From contig CAIYVC010000110.1 of the NCBI GenBank assembly GCA_903929535.1, positions 1 through 43,391 of the forward strand: a DNA stretch of 43,391 bases. The letters are read 5' to 3'. The notes beneath the pieces are model-generated. The model saw only the letters and a program-made list of their open reading frames with translations, had not been told where the DNA came from and did no database searches. The DNA comes from an uncultured Caulobacteraceae bacterium. GTDB taxonomy: Bacteria > Pseudomonadota > Alphaproteobacteria > Caulobacterales > Caulobacteraceae. Each line of letters opens with the position of its first letter. Within the stretch, counting starts at the first letter, position 1. This document shows, piece by piece, positions 32,481 to 41,864 of the stretch. A program made the translations under genes and the position numbers.

Positions 32481-33256
32481 TGGAACGGTCCCAAGGCCGC
32501 GTCGCCCACCGCCAGACGCCCGCCGCCCGTCACGCTGGCGTAGACGCCGCAGCACATGTGGCCGTAGCGGGCGAACAATTCGGGCACCATGTCGATATCC
32601 TTGTCGCCGGTCGCCGGATCGACGTGGGTGGCCGCGCAGCGCACCGTGTCATCCAGTAGGGTCAGCTCCGCCTCGCCCAGCCGCAGGGTATGCCCGGCAT
32701 GGCCGTATTCGGACCACGGCGGCCAGCCCTCCACCAGCACGTTGGCGCGGAAGCGGGCCGGATCGACCGGACGCCCCAGCCGCTGCTCCAGGTCGCGCAC
32801 ACTGTCCAGGTTGAGCACCGAGACGAAGCCCTTGCGACTGTCCATGAACCGATGGGCGCCCGGGGCCGCCAGCACCTTCAACCGTCCATGCGCGTCGTCG
32901 CTGTCCTGCGCGCTGAGAAAGCCCGCCAGCCAGGCCTCGAACCCCGCCCTGCCCTGGCGGGTCGTCAGCCGCCCGGCGTAAGGCTCAAGACCTTCGCATT
33001 CCACCCGCAGCTCGCCGGTCTGATCGTCATAGCGGGTGCGGGCGCGGGCCAGGGCCGGGATTCGGGCCAGGACGGTGAAGCGCATCTTGGAGATATGCCC
33101 CGGCTGGGCGGGATCGAAGCCGCTCGGCCCGTCCTCCACCGCATAGATGCGGTCGCAGGGGAAATGGGCGCCGGGCTCCAGCACGACAGCCTCCAGCGCT
33201 TCGGGCGTGAAGCCTTTGACGGGATGGCGATAGAGGGCGGCGATGCGGCCGGTCAT
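32477..33256 (-). CDS. MOSC domain protein
   Basis: A 259-residue protein with an N-terminal MOSC_N beta-barrel (IAALYRHPVKGFTPEALEAVVLEPGAHFPCDRIYAVED) and a C-terminal MOSC domain. The latter contains KGFVSVLNLDSVRDLEQRLGRPVDPARFRANVLVEG and the conserved Cys in DDTVRCAATHVDPATGDKD. MOSC proteins carry a molybdenum cofactor or bind its sulfurated form, as in mARC, YcbX or the Moco sulfurase C-terminus. Here it is probably a YcbX/mARC-like reductase without the ferredoxin domain. The ATG at 33256 begins the conserved part. It is translationally coupled to prmC, with no obvious functional link. Confidence 0.9.
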   Translation of the reverse strand: MTGRIAALYRHPVKGFTPEALEAVVLEPGAHFPCDRIYAVEDGPSGFDPAQPGHISKMRFTVLARIPALARARTRYDDQTGELRVECEGLEPYAGRLTTRQGRAGFEAWLAGFLSAQDSDDAHGRLKVLAAPGAHRFMDSRKGFVSVLNLDSVRDLEQRLGRPVDPARFRANVLVEGWPPWSEYGHAGHTLRLGEAELTLLDDTVRCAATHVDPATGDKDIDMVPELFARYGHMCCGVYASVTGGGRLAVGDAALGPFQ

Positions 33257-33306
33257 GTCCGGTCTGTGCCTGACCCCTGCCCCCGGCGCAAGGCCCGGAA
33301 CGTCGG

Positions 33307-34473
33307 GTGGACTGGACCGTTCAAGCAGAGCCGTTGGCGCCGCCGTCGGGCGGGCCCGTCCGGATTGCACGCTTGCCCAAGCCTTCGCCTCACGACCCGC
33401 CCGCCCTGATCCGGCGCCCCAGCCTGAAGACCTCCGCGCGCCTGGCCCCCTGGGTCGCGCTCGGCGTCATGCTGACCCTGTGGCCGCGCGACAAGACGGG
33501 CCTGAACGCGAGCGGCGCTGCGGAAATGGAAGCGGGGCGCGGCCGTCATGCCCGCTCGCCGGCCGAAATCCCCGCCGCCGGCTGGAAGGATATCGCCTGG
33601 CGCACCTGGCACGAGTTCAACGACGACCGCATCACCACCGTCGCCGCCAGCGTCGCCTTCTTCGGCATCCTGGCCCTGTTCCCCGGCATGGCCGCCTTCG
33701 TCTCGCTTTACGGCATGTACGCCGACGTCGGCACGGCGCAAAAGGAGCTGGAATATCTGACCGGGGTGCTGCCCGCCGACAGCCTGACCTTCATCGGCGG
33801 CGAGATGATCCGCATCGCCGCCACCAAACGCGCCAGCCTGGGCGCCACCTTCAGCGTCTCGCTGCTGCTGTCCCTGTGGAGCGCCAACGCCGGCATCAAG
33901 TCGCTCTTCGGCGGACTCAACGTGGCCTACGAGGAGCGCGAGAAGCGCGGCTTCATTCGACTGAACCTGATCACCCTGGGCTTCACGCTGGCCATGCTGG
34001 CCTTCGTGATGCTGGCCATGACCGCCATGGTCGCCGCGCCGGTGGCCCTGGCCTTCTTCGACCTGGACGCCAAGTCCCGCCTCATCGCCGCCTTGCGCTG
34101 GCCTCTACTGCTGCTGGTCGTGTTCGCCGGACTGTCGGTCGTCTACCGCTTCGGACCGAGCCGCGAGCACGCCCGCTGGCGCTGGGTCACCTGGGGCGGC
34201 GTGGTGGCCTCGTTCGGCTGGCTGGGGGTGTCGCTTCTGTTCTCCTGGTACGTCGGCTCTTTCGGCCACTACAGCCTAACCTACGGCTCGCTGGGCGCGG
34301 TAGTCGGCTTCATGACCTGGATGTGGCTGTCGGTGACGGTGATCCTGCTAGGCGCCGAGTTGAACGCGGAGATGGAGCACCAGACCGTGCGCGACTCCAC
34401 CACCGGCGAGCCCCTGCCCATGGGCGTGCGCGGAGCCAAGATGGCCGACTCCGTGGGCAAGGCCGCACCGTAG
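33307..34473 (+). CDS. YihY/BrkB family inner-membrane protein
   Basis: A 388-residue protein of the family once called ribonuclease BN, now regarded as membrane proteins of unknown role. After a long polar N-terminal part come WHEFNDDRITTVAASVAFFGILALFPGMAAFVSLYG and about five further helices, with SLWSANAGIKSLFGGLNVAYEEREKRGFIRLN (the family's GI..LF.....Y...E.RG) and the C-terminal SLGAVVGFMTWMWLSVTVILLGAELNAEME. The GTG at 33307 gives the longest form; the N-terminal 50 residues are atypical, so a later start is possible. It diverges from the MOSC gene. Confidence 0.88.
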   Translation: MDWTVQAEPLAPPSGGPVRIARLPKPSPHDPPALIRRPSLKTSARLAPWVALGVMLTLWPRDKTGLNASGAAEMEAGRGRHARSPAEIPAAGWKDIAWRTWHEFNDDRITTVAASVAFFGILALFPGMAAFVSLYGMYADVGTAQKELEYLTGVLPADSLTFIGGEMIRIAATKRASLGATFSVSLLLSLWSANAGIKSLFGGLNVAYEEREKRGFIRLNLITLGFTLAMLAFVMLAMTAMVAAPVALAFFDLDAKSRLIAALRWPLLLLVVFAGLSVVYRFGPSREHARWRWVTWGGVVASFGWLGVSLLFSWYVGSFGHYSLTYGSLGAVVGFMTWMWLSVTVILLGAELNAEMEHQTVRDSTTGEPLPMGVRGAKMADSVGKAAP

Positions 34474-34477
34474 CCGG

Positions 34478-36067
34478 TCAGGCGTGGCTGGGGGTCCGCC
34501 AGGCCTTCAGCCGGCCGTAAAGCTCCGCCGGCAGCGCCAAACCCAGGCGGCAGGCGATCAGCCCCGCCATCGCCGGGATCAGCCACACGATCCGCGCCTG
34601 GTAGCGCGAGAAGGCGCCCGACAGCACGCCGCACACCCCGGCATTGAGGAACACGATCCCCATCAGGATCACGCCCGCGGCCACCAGGGGTGTGCTCGGC
34701 CGCGCCCAGGGCGCCTTGCGGTCCTTCAGGTCGCCGAGCACATCCGGCCGGCTGAAACGCCAAGCCGCGAACAGGAAGCTCAGCACGATCACCAGCTCGT
34801 TCCAGTGCTTGATGAAGCGGATGTCGAACGGCGGCTTGCAGCCGGGCCCCAGCGGCTTGCATTCCCTGGGGTTGGGGATCAGGTCCACCAGACGGGTGGT
34901 CTTCCAGTATTCATTGGCCAGGAACTGGCGAGGGTCGCGCAGCGGGTCGTGCGCCGAGATACGCACCATCTGGTCGATCCAGTTTTCGGTCGAAGCGGTC
35001 AACTGGCCCCAGGGGTCGTCGAGGATGGCCGCCTTCACGAACTTGGACTCCTCGGCCTCCATGCGCAGCTGCAGGGGCGAGGACTTCAGGGCGTTGAAGG
35101 CGCCGATGGCCGGGCTCTCCTCCCACAGGATATCGTCCGAGCGGCTGAGCGGCGCATCGATGGCGCGGCACAGGACATAGGGGTTGTCCGGCCCCTTGCA
35201 GACCTTGTGCAGATAGGCCCGGCCCGGTCCGTCGGCCAGCACCCGCGCCATCAGGAAGGGCGGGCGGTGCATCACCGTTCCGGTGCGCGTCTTGAAGGCG
35301 TCGAAATAGAGCTTGGACGACAGCACCGCGCCACCCATGGCCGCCACGCACAGCATCACACCCACCAGCACCTGCCTGCGCGGCGCCTTCAACCACAGCA
35401 GCACGATCACGGCCGGGACGATGGCGGCGATGGCGGTCAGCATGTGCGAGGTGTGCACCACATAGGCGAAGGCCAGGACGGCGAAGACCCCCGCCTTCTC
35501 CAGCCAGGACAGACGGTCGGCGAACACGGTCATCAGCACGAATCCCACTGCCGCCACCCCGGCGAACACGTCGGGCATGATGAAGGTCGAGAAGAACGGC
35601 AGGGTCGATCCGGCGGTCAGCCCCGCCATCAAAGCGAGATAGGTCCACCGCGCCGCGCCGGGCGCCGCGCTCTTCCACAGCAGATACACGGTCCAGGCGC
35701 AGATCAGGGCCTGTGCCGCCGCCACGCCCCAGAGGTTGCTGAGCTTGTCGACCGCGAACAGGAAGAATCCGTAGATCGGCGAGCGCGCCCCCATGATGGC
35801 GACGTCGATCTGGTCGTCGTCCGAGACCGGCGTGTGCAGGGCGTCGTGGTCTCCGGCGAAGGCCGCCGGGATGCGCTTGATCGCCTGGGCGACGTTCTCG
35901 CCCATCAGGTAGTAGCCGTCAGTGTCGAAGAACACCGAGGGGCGCCCCGCGGCGAAGGCGGTGGTCATCAGCATCAGCGCGCCCAGCAGCACGCAACCCA
36001 GCGACCGCAGCCGGTCCAGAGCGGTGGGGGCCTTGCCGGCGTCTTTTGAGGAAGGTTTGCCTCGCAT
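34478..36067 (-). CDS. Polytopic membrane protein, GT-C glycosyltransferase-like
   Basis: A 529-residue protein with about ten membrane helices. After helix 1 a large loop carries FFDTDGYYLMGENV with a DxD-like pair, the usual place for the catalytic acid of GT-C enzymes such as the GT39/ArnT group, then ARSPIYGFFLFA. A second long periplasmic segment (about 255-400) with DPLRDPRQFLANEYWKTTRLVDLIPNP and several Cys precedes four C-terminal helices. I cannot assign a known family with certainty; transfer of a sugar from a polyprenyl donor is an inference from topology. It converges with the YihY gene, leaving four bases. Confidence 0.6.
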   Translation of the reverse strand: MRGKPSSKDAGKAPTALDRLRSLGCVLLGALMLMTTAFAAGRPSVFFDTDGYYLMGENVAQAIKRIPAAFAGDHDALHTPVSDDDQIDVAIMGARSPIYGFFLFAVDKLSNLWGVAAAQALICAWTVYLLWKSAAPGAARWTYLALMAGLTAGSTLPFFSTFIMPDVFAGVAAVGFVLMTVFADRLSWLEKAGVFAVLAFAYVVHTSHMLTAIAAIVPAVIVLLWLKAPRRQVLVGVMLCVAAMGGAVLSSKLYFDAFKTRTGTVMHRPPFLMARVLADGPGRAYLHKVCKGPDNPYVLCRAIDAPLSRSDDILWEESPAIGAFNALKSSPLQLRMEAEESKFVKAAILDDPWGQLTASTENWIDQMVRISAHDPLRDPRQFLANEYWKTTRLVDLIPNPRECKPLGPGCKPPFDIRFIKHWNELVIVLSFLFAAWRFSRPDVLGDLKDRKAPWARPSTPLVAAGVILMGIVFLNAGVCGVLSGAFSRYQARIVWLIPAMAGLIACRLGLALPAELYGRLKAWRTPSHA

Positions 36068-36221
36068 ATTGATCCGCTCTAGCGCGCCGGACGCCGCCGC
36101 GCCAGCGACGAACCCTCAGTTCTGACACCTCAACTCACTGTGCCCGCTAGCTTGGCGATTCGCCCCGGCATACGATGGGAATCGCCCGCTCAGGTTTTGG
36201 GCTCAGTTGTTCGAAGGACTC

Positions 36222-37295
36222 ATGGCCGACTCTGCCGACACGCGTACACCGGCCGAAAAAGAAGCCCGGATGATGGCGACTCTGACCAACAGCGTCTTCA
36301 TCCTGACGGTGCTGGCCTGCGTCGGGGTGGCTCACTGGCTGGCCGAGCTGCTCACGCCCCTGATGGTGGCGGTGTTCGCCCTGATCCTGATCGACTCCCT
36401 GGCGCTACAGGTAGGCCGCCTTCTACCCAATTCTGCGGACTGGGCGCGGGTCGGCATCGCCTTCGCCGTGATCAGCCTGGTCCTGGTCGGCGCCGGCGCA
36501 CTGGTGGTCCACTCCGCCCCACGATTCGCCTCCAGCATCCTGGACGCCGTCAGCCAGGCTCAGGGCATCGGCTATCAGGTGTCCTCCAACCTCAACCTGC
36601 CCAATGGCGCGCGGTTCGAGACCCTGGACCTGAAACCCTATGTCTCCGGCATGCTGCTGGGCATCCGCCAGCTGGCGACCAACCTGCTGCTGGTGGTGAT
36701 TTACCTCGGCTTCCTGCTGGCCTCGCGGCGCACCTTCGACCACAAGGTCGGCCGCCTGTTTCCTACCAACAAAGGCCGCGAGCACGCCGAGCGGGTATTC
36801 CGCCGGGTCCGCACCGGGGCGGAAAGCTACATCGCCCTGCAGGCCTTCAAGGGCGTGTTGCTGGGCGGCGTCTTCTTCGTGGTCATGAAGGTGTTCGGCC
36901 TGGATAACTCCGTCTTCCTGGCCTTCCTCGTCTTCCTGGCCTCCTTCATCCCCATCCTGGGTCCAGCCGCGGCGGTGGTGACACCGGTGTTGCTGGGCTT
37001 GGCGGAGTTCGGCTTTGGCTGGCGCTCAGTGCTGCTGTTCGTGGCCCTGGAAGCGGCGGTGATCGCCATCGACAGCGTGCTTCTGCCCCGTCTTCAGGGC
37101 GAGCGGCTCGATGTGGACCCGGTCGTGGTGCTGGTGTCCCTGACCTTCTGGAGCATGATCTTCGGCATCATCGGCGCCATCTTCTCCACCATCCTGACCG
37201 TGGTGGTGATCGCCATCGCCTCGGAAACCCCGCGCCTGCGCTGGCTGGCCATCGTGCTGTCCAAGCGCGGCGAGGCCGCCGCGCCCACGGCCTAG
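36222..37295 (+). CDS. AI-2E family transporter (TqsA/PerM-like)
   Basis: A 357-residue inner-membrane protein of the AI-2E family. It shows two N-terminal helix pairs, a periplasmic or amphipathic segment ([17 protein letters not shown]), and the conserved core: [72 protein letters not shown], and the end segment [39 protein letters not shown]. Members export signals, Na+/H+ or other solutes; autoinducer-2 transport is shown for only a few. AAGGA precedes the ATG at 36222; an in-frame TTG at 36207 is less likely. Its stop overlaps the prfA stop. Confidence 0.92.
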   Translation: MADSADTRTPAEKEARMMATLTNSVFILTVLACVGVAHWLAELLTPLMVAVFALILIDSLALQVGRLLPNSADWARVGIAFAVISLVLVGAGALVVHSAPRFASSILDAVSQAQGIGYQVSSNLNLPNGARFETLDLKPYVSGMLLGIRQLATNLLLVVIYLGFLLASRRTFDHKVGRLFPTNKGREHAERVFRRVRTGAESYIALQAFKGVLLGGVFFVVMKVFGLDNSVFLAFLVFLASFIPILGPAAAVVTPVLLGLAEFGFGWRSVLLFVALEAAVIAIDSVLLPRLQGERLDVDPVVVLVSLTFWSMIFGIIGAIFSTILTVVVIAIASETPRLRWLAIVLSKRGEAAAPTA

Positions 37296-38365
37296 GCGAA
37301 GCTCTCTTCCAACGCCGCCAACCGGGCCGCCTGATCCTCTCCGATCAAGGCCTCTATCAACTCGTCCATGTCGCCTTCGACGAACTTGGGCAGGTTGTAG
37401 AGAGTCAGGTTGATGCGGTGGTCGCTGACCCGCCCCTGCGGATAGTTGTAGGTGCGGATGCGCTCGGAGCGGTCGCCCGACCCCACCTGGCTCTTGCGCG
37501 CGTCGGCGCGGGCGTTGTCCAGAGCCTGGCGCTGCATGTCATAGAGGCGCGCTTTAAGCACCTTCATCGCCTTGGCCCGGTTCTGGTGCTGCGACTTCTC
37601 CGAAGAGGTCACCACCGTGTTGGTCGGCAAGTGGGTGATGCGCACGGCGGAGTCGGTCTTGTTGACGTGCTGGCCGCCGGCGCCGGACGCGCGATAGGTG
37701 TCGATGCGCAGGTCCGAGTCCTTTATGTCGATCTCGACGTCCTCGACCTCGGGCAGCACGGCCACGGTGGCGGCGGAGGTGTGGATGCGCCCTTGCGTTT
37801 CCGTCGCCGGCACACGCTGCACCCGGTGCACGCCGCTCTCGAACTTCAGCCGCCCGAACACGCCGTCCCCGGTCACCGAGGCGATGATTTCCTTGTAGCC
37901 GCCGGCCTCGCCCTCCGACGCGCTCTCCACCTCGACCCGCCAGCCGCGCGTCGACGCATAGCGCTCGTACATGCGGAACAGGTCGCCCGCGAAGATGGCC
38001 GCCTCGTCCCCGCCCGTGCCGGCGCGCACTTCCAGGATGGCGGAAGCGTTCTCGTCCTTGTCCTTGGGCGCCAGCAGCAGCGCCACCTCGCGCTCCAACA
38101 GCGGCAGCCGCTCGTCCAGCGCCTGCAATTCGTCCTGCGCCATCTCCTTCAGCTCGGGATCGCCGGACGCCAGCATCTCCTCCAGCTCGGGCCGTTCAGC
38201 GCGCGCCTTCAGCAGGGCCGAGACGGCATCCGCCACCGGCTTGATCTCGGCGTGCTCCTTGGAGAGCTTGACGATTTCCGTCCCGTCCGTAGCCGCGCCC
38301 ATCCGCGCTTCCACCTGGTGGAAACGGTCGAGCATCTGGTCGAGACGAGCCTGGGGCAGGTGCAT
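37292..38365 (-). CDS. prfA: Peptide chain release factor 1
   Basis: RF1 reads UAA and UAG stops and triggers peptide release. The 357-residue protein has the tripeptide anticodon PAT in [18 protein letters not shown], which distinguishes it from RF2 (SPF), and the universal GGQ in [19 protein letters not shown], the Gln target of PrmC. The C-terminal signature [22 protein letters not shown] is intact. No programmed frameshift is present, as expected for RF1. UAG stops are frequent at convergent junctions in this window, and those are RF1-specific. It diverges from the P450 gene. Confidence 0.98.
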   Translation of the reverse strand: MHLPQARLDQMLDRFHQVEARMGAATDGTEIVKLSKEHAEIKPVADAVSALLKARAERPELEEMLASGDPELKEMAQDELQALDERLPLLEREVALLLAPKDKDENASAILEVRAGTGGDEAAIFAGDLFRMYERYASTRGWRVEVESASEGEAGGYKEIIASVTGDGVFGRLKFESGVHRVQRVPATETQGRIHTSAATVAVLPEVEDVEIDIKDSDLRIDTYRASGAGGQHVNKTDSAVRITHLPTNTVVTSSEKSQHQNRAKAMKVLKARLYDMQRQALDNARADARKSQVGSGDRSERIRTYNYPQGRVSDHRINLTLYNLPKFVEGDMDELIEALIGEDQAARLAALEESFA

Positions 38366-38413
38366 GGGGGTCCTACGAGAAGAAGCGAGGCTCTTAGCCT
38401 AAGCCACGGCGCC

Positions 38414-38442
38414 TTGCCATATCGGCCGCAACCGCCAACATC
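38414..38442 (+). promoter_or_regulatory. Possible P450 promoter, gene possibly leaderless
   Basis: TTGCCAT (38414-38420), 14 nt, then CCAACATC (38435-38442), which matches 6 of 8 positions of GCTANAWC. The predicted start site falls at the ATG (38448), and no Shine-Dalgarno precedes it. Confidence 0.35.
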
Positions 38443-38447
38443 GGCTT

Positions 38448-39818
38448 ATGGCCCCTTTGATCCCGCCGGCTCCCGTCCCGCCCAAGGGTCCCCTGCCCCT
38501 CTGGAAGTTCGTTCTCCAGCTGCGCAAGAGCACCATCGGTATCTGGGGCGAGCGCGCCTATGACATGATGGTGTTCGGCGGTAAGCGCTTCGGCGTCGCC
38601 ACCCTGATGGTCAATGATCCCGAAGGCGTGCGCCACATCTCGGCGGGCGACACAAAGGGCCTCTACCACAAGTCGATCACCACCCGCCGCCTGGTCCGCC
38701 CCGCCGCCGGCAACGGCCTCGTCTTGTCCGAAGGCGCAGAGTGGAAGAAGCAGCGGCGCGTGCTGGCGCCGGCCTTTACCCCCAGCGCGGTCAATCTGTT
38801 CATTCCGCACTTCAGGGCGGCGGCGCAGCAGCTGCTGGATGAACTGGCCAAAACGCCCCGCGCCAACCTCGCTTTCGCCTTCCAGGAGGCTGCGCTGGAC
38901 GCCGCCTGCCGCACCCTCTTCTCCATGCCCATCGGCGGACGCGGACGCCGCCTGGCCATGCTGGCGCGGGCCTATGTGAAGGGTCCGGGGCGGCCGATGA
39001 TCTGGGACAGCCTGGCCCCCTCCGAAAGCTTCCTCTGGTTCCTGACCCCTGGCCGCGCCATCTTCCGCCGCCGCTGGCTGAAGGAGGTGCGGGGCGTGGT
39101 GGCCGACCGCCGCGATCAGCCGCGTCATGAACGGGCGACCGATCTGCTGGACCTGCTGATCGAGTCCAACGACCCGGAAACCGGCGGCATGACCGACGCC
39201 GAAATCCGCGATCAGGTCTCCACCTTCATCGGCGCGGGCTTCGAGACCACCGCTCGCGTGCTGTTCTGGACCGTCTACCTGCTGGCCCGCGACAAGACAG
39301 AGCAGGACCGTCTGCGCGCCGAGGTCCGCGCCTTCCCCCCCGCCAACGTGACAACCCTGGCCGATCTCGCACGCTGGCCCCGGATGCGCGCGGTGCTGCA
39401 GGAGTCCATGCGCCTCTATCCGCCCGCCCCCCTCTACACCCGCGTCTCAATGGGTCCAGACGAGGTCGCCGGCCGTCAGGTCGAGCCGGGCACGATCGTC
39501 ATGATCAGCCCCTGGCTGATACACCGGCACAACAAGCTCTGGGACCAGCCGTCCGCCTTCATCCCCGACCGCTTCGAGGGCAAGCCTCAGGACTATCTGA
39601 CCAACCCCGCCTACATCCCCTTCGGCGCCGGCCCGCGAACCTGCATCGGCGCGGCCTTCTCCCTGGCCGAGGTGTCCATCGTCCTGGCCATGTTCCTGGA
39701 GCGGTTCGAGGCCGAGCTGGACGACGACCGTCCGATCACCCCCGTCTCAATCATCACCACCATGCCCGACATCGAGCCCTGGTTCGCCCTGAAGCCGGCG
39801 CCCGCATTTGGCGCTTGA
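38448..39818 (+). CDS. Cytochrome P450
   Basis: A 456-residue P450 without a membrane anchor. The C-helix WKKQRRVLAPAF, the I-helix FIGAGFETTARVLFW (oxygen-binding A/G-G-x-E-T-T), the K-helix ExxR in QESMRLYPPAP, the PERF-region IPDRFEGKP and the haem loop FGAGPRTCIGAAF with the thiolate Cys399 are all present. The sequence is of the bacterial group related to eukaryote-like fatty acid or terpenoid hydroxylases; the substrate is unknown. No ferredoxin or reductase gene is adjacent, so redox partners are encoded elsewhere. It diverges from prfA and lies 51 bases before the OPT gene. Confidence 0.96.
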   Translation: MAPLIPPAPVPPKGPLPLWKFVLQLRKSTIGIWGERAYDMMVFGGKRFGVATLMVNDPEGVRHISAGDTKGLYHKSITTRRLVRPAAGNGLVLSEGAEWKKQRRVLAPAFTPSAVNLFIPHFRAAAQQLLDELAKTPRANLAFAFQEAALDAACRTLFSMPIGGRGRRLAMLARAYVKGPGRPMIWDSLAPSESFLWFLTPGRAIFRRRWLKEVRGVVADRRDQPRHERATDLLDLLIESNDPETGGMTDAEIRDQVSTFIGAGFETTARVLFWTVYLLARDKTEQDRLRAEVRAFPPANVTTLADLARWPRMRAVLQESMRLYPPAPLYTRVSMGPDEVAGRQVEPGTIVMISPWLIHRHNKLWDQPSAFIPDRFEGKPQDYLTNPAYIPFGAGPRTCIGAAFSLAEVSIVLAMFLERFEAELDDDRPITPVSIITTMPDIEPWFALKPAPAFGA

Positions 39819-39869
39819 ACAGGCCGGGGCGCGCCTTGCACTGTGGGACTCCGCTGGAGACCGCCGCCC

Positions 39870-41864
39870 TTGTCCACCGACCCGATCGACCCGCCCGCCC
39901 ATACCAACGAGCTGACGGTCCGCAGCCTCATCCTCGGCGCCCTGATCACCGTCGTCTTCACCGCCGCCAACGTCTATTTCGGCCTCAAGGCCGCCCTCAC
40001 CTTCGCCTCCTCCATCCCGGCGGCGGTCATCTCCATGGCCGTGCTCAGCGCCTTCAAGCGCAGCACCATCCAGGAGAACAACATCATCCAGACGGTGGCT
40101 TCCGCCGCCGGCGCCCTGGCTTCGGTGGTGTTCGTCCTGCCCGGCCTGATCATGGTGGGCTGGTGGACCCACTTCCCGTTCTGGCTGACCTTCGGCCTAT
40201 GCGCACTGGGCGGCATCCTCGGGGTCACCTTCTCCATCCCCCTGCGCCGGGCTCTGGTGACCGGTTCCGACCTGCCCTTCCCCGAGGGCGTGGCCTGCGC
40301 CGAGGTGCTCAAGGTAGGCGCGGGCGCGCATGGCGGCGGCGCGGACGCCGCGGCGGATGCGGCGGCGAGCAAGGCGGGCCTGCTGGCCGTGGTCTGGGGC
40401 GCCCTCGCCTCGACCGCCTATCTGATCCTGGTCAACACCCAGATCTTCGCCTCGGACGTGGTCCGCTATTTCCGCGTCGGACGCGGCGCCACAGGCTTCG
40501 ACGTCGGCATGTCCCTGGCCCTCTTCGGCGTCGGCCATCTGGTCGGGCTGTGGGTCGGGGTGGCAATGCTGGTGGGGATCGTGATCGCCTGGGGCGGCGC
40601 GGTGCCCTACCTGTTTTCGCTCGCCGTCCACGCGGGGCCGGTGGCCGAGGCGGCTCTGGACATCTGGGCGCACAAGGTCCGCTTCATCGGCGCCGGCCTG
40701 ATCGGCACGGCGGCCCTCTGGTCCCTGGTCAAGCTGGCTCACCCTGTGCTCGGCGGTCTGGCCTCGGCCATCGCCGCATCCCGGGCCCGCCACGCCTCGG
40801 GCAAAACAGTCTTACCTTTGCAGGAGCAGGACCTGCCGATCGGCTGGACGGCGGTCATCACCGGCGCCTGCCTCGCGGCCATCGGCGTCATGTTCGTCTA
40901 CCTCGCGGTCCAGGGCGGCCTCGGCGCCGCGACCTGGGCGCTCGTCGCCGGAGGCATCGTCTATGTGCTGGTGGTCGGCCTCTTCATCTCCACCGTCTGC
41001 GGCTACATGGCCGGACTGATCGGATCGTCCAACAGCCCGGTGTCCGGCGTCGGCATATTGGCGGTGCTGGTGGCGGCGCTGCTGATGGCGGGCGTGGTGC
41101 GGCCCCTGGTCGGCGCCGGCCTCGGCCCGGCCCTCGTCGCCTTCGCCCTGTTCGCCACCACCTTCGTCTTCTCCGCCGCCATCATCGGCAACGACAACCT
41201 GCAGGACCTCAAGACCGGCCAGCTGGTCGGCGCCACACCCTGGAAGCAGCAGGTCGCCCTGATCGTCGGCGTGCTGGTCGGCGCCGCGGTGATCCCGCCG
41301 GTGCTGGACCTGCTCAACAAGGCCTACGGCTTCGCCGGCGTGCCCGGTGTCGATCCGGCCCACGCCCTCTCCGCTCCCCAGGCCTCGCTGATCTCCAGCC
41401 TGGCCAAGGGCGTGATCCAGGGCGAGCTGGACTGGAGCCTGATCGGCATCGGCGCGGCCATCGGCGTGCTGGTCATCGCCGCGGACGAGCTGCTCGGCAA
41501 GCTCGGCCGCCCGCGCCTGGCGCCCCTGGCGGTCGGGATGGGGGTCTATCTGCCAATGGCCACCACGGTGATGGTCATCGTCGGCGCCATCGGCGGCCAC
41601 GTCTTCGAGCACCGGGCGTCGAAGCGGCCCGACGCCGCCGCGCTCAAGCAACTGGGCGTGCTGTTGGCCTCGGGCCTGATCGTCGGCGAGGGTCTGACCG
41701 GCGTGGTCCTGGCGGGTGTGGTGGTCGCATCGGGCAAGCCCGCGCCGATCGCTCTGGTGGGCGACAGCTTCCTGCTGGCCTCGCAGGTGTTGGGCGTGAT
41801 CGCCCTGGCCGCAACGGTCTTCGGTCTCTACGCCTGGATCGGCAAGGCCGCCCGCCGCGCCTAG
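39870..41864 (+). CDS. OPT family oligopeptide transporter
   Basis: A 664-residue permease with about 15-16 membrane helices. OPT marks are NELTVRSLILGALITVVFTAANVYFGLKA at the N-terminus, STIQENNIIQTVASAAG, the LPFPEGVACAEVLK motif, YMAGLIGSSNSPVSGVGIL in the middle and NDNLQDLKTGQLVGATPWKQQ. Members move oligopeptides or metal chelates with protons. I chose the TTG at 39870 (then STDPIDPPAH), with GGAG 10 nt before it; a GTG at 39843 would add nine residues unlike the family. It abuts the convergent protease gene with no gap between stop codons. Confidence 0.92.
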   Translation: MSTDPIDPPAHTNELTVRSLILGALITVVFTAANVYFGLKAALTFASSIPAAVISMAVLSAFKRSTIQENNIIQTVASAAGALASVVFVLPGLIMVGWWTHFPFWLTFGLCALGGILGVTFSIPLRRALVTGSDLPFPEGVACAEVLKVGAGAHGGGADAAADAAASKAGLLAVVWGALASTAYLILVNTQIFASDVVRYFRVGRGATGFDVGMSLALFGVGHLVGLWVGVAMLVGIVIAWGGAVPYLFSLAVHAGPVAEAALDIWAHKVRFIGAGLIGTAALWSLVKLAHPVLGGLASAIAASRARHASGKTVLPLQEQDLPIGWTAVITGACLAAIGVMFVYLAVQGGLGAATWALVAGGIVYVLVVGLFISTVCGYMAGLIGSSNSPVSGVGILAVLVAALLMAGVVRPLVGAGLGPALVAFALFATTFVFSAAIIGNDNLQDLKTGQLVGATPWKQQVALIVGVLVGAAVIPPVLDLLNKAYGFAGVPGVDPAHALSAPQASLISSLAKGVIQGELDWSLIGIGAAIGVLVIAADELLGKLGRPRLAPLAVGMGVYLPMATTVMVIVGAIGGHVFEHRASKRPDAAALKQLGVLLASGLIVGEGLTGVVLAGVVVASGKPAPIALVGDSFLLASQVLGVIALAATVFGLYAWIGKAARRA

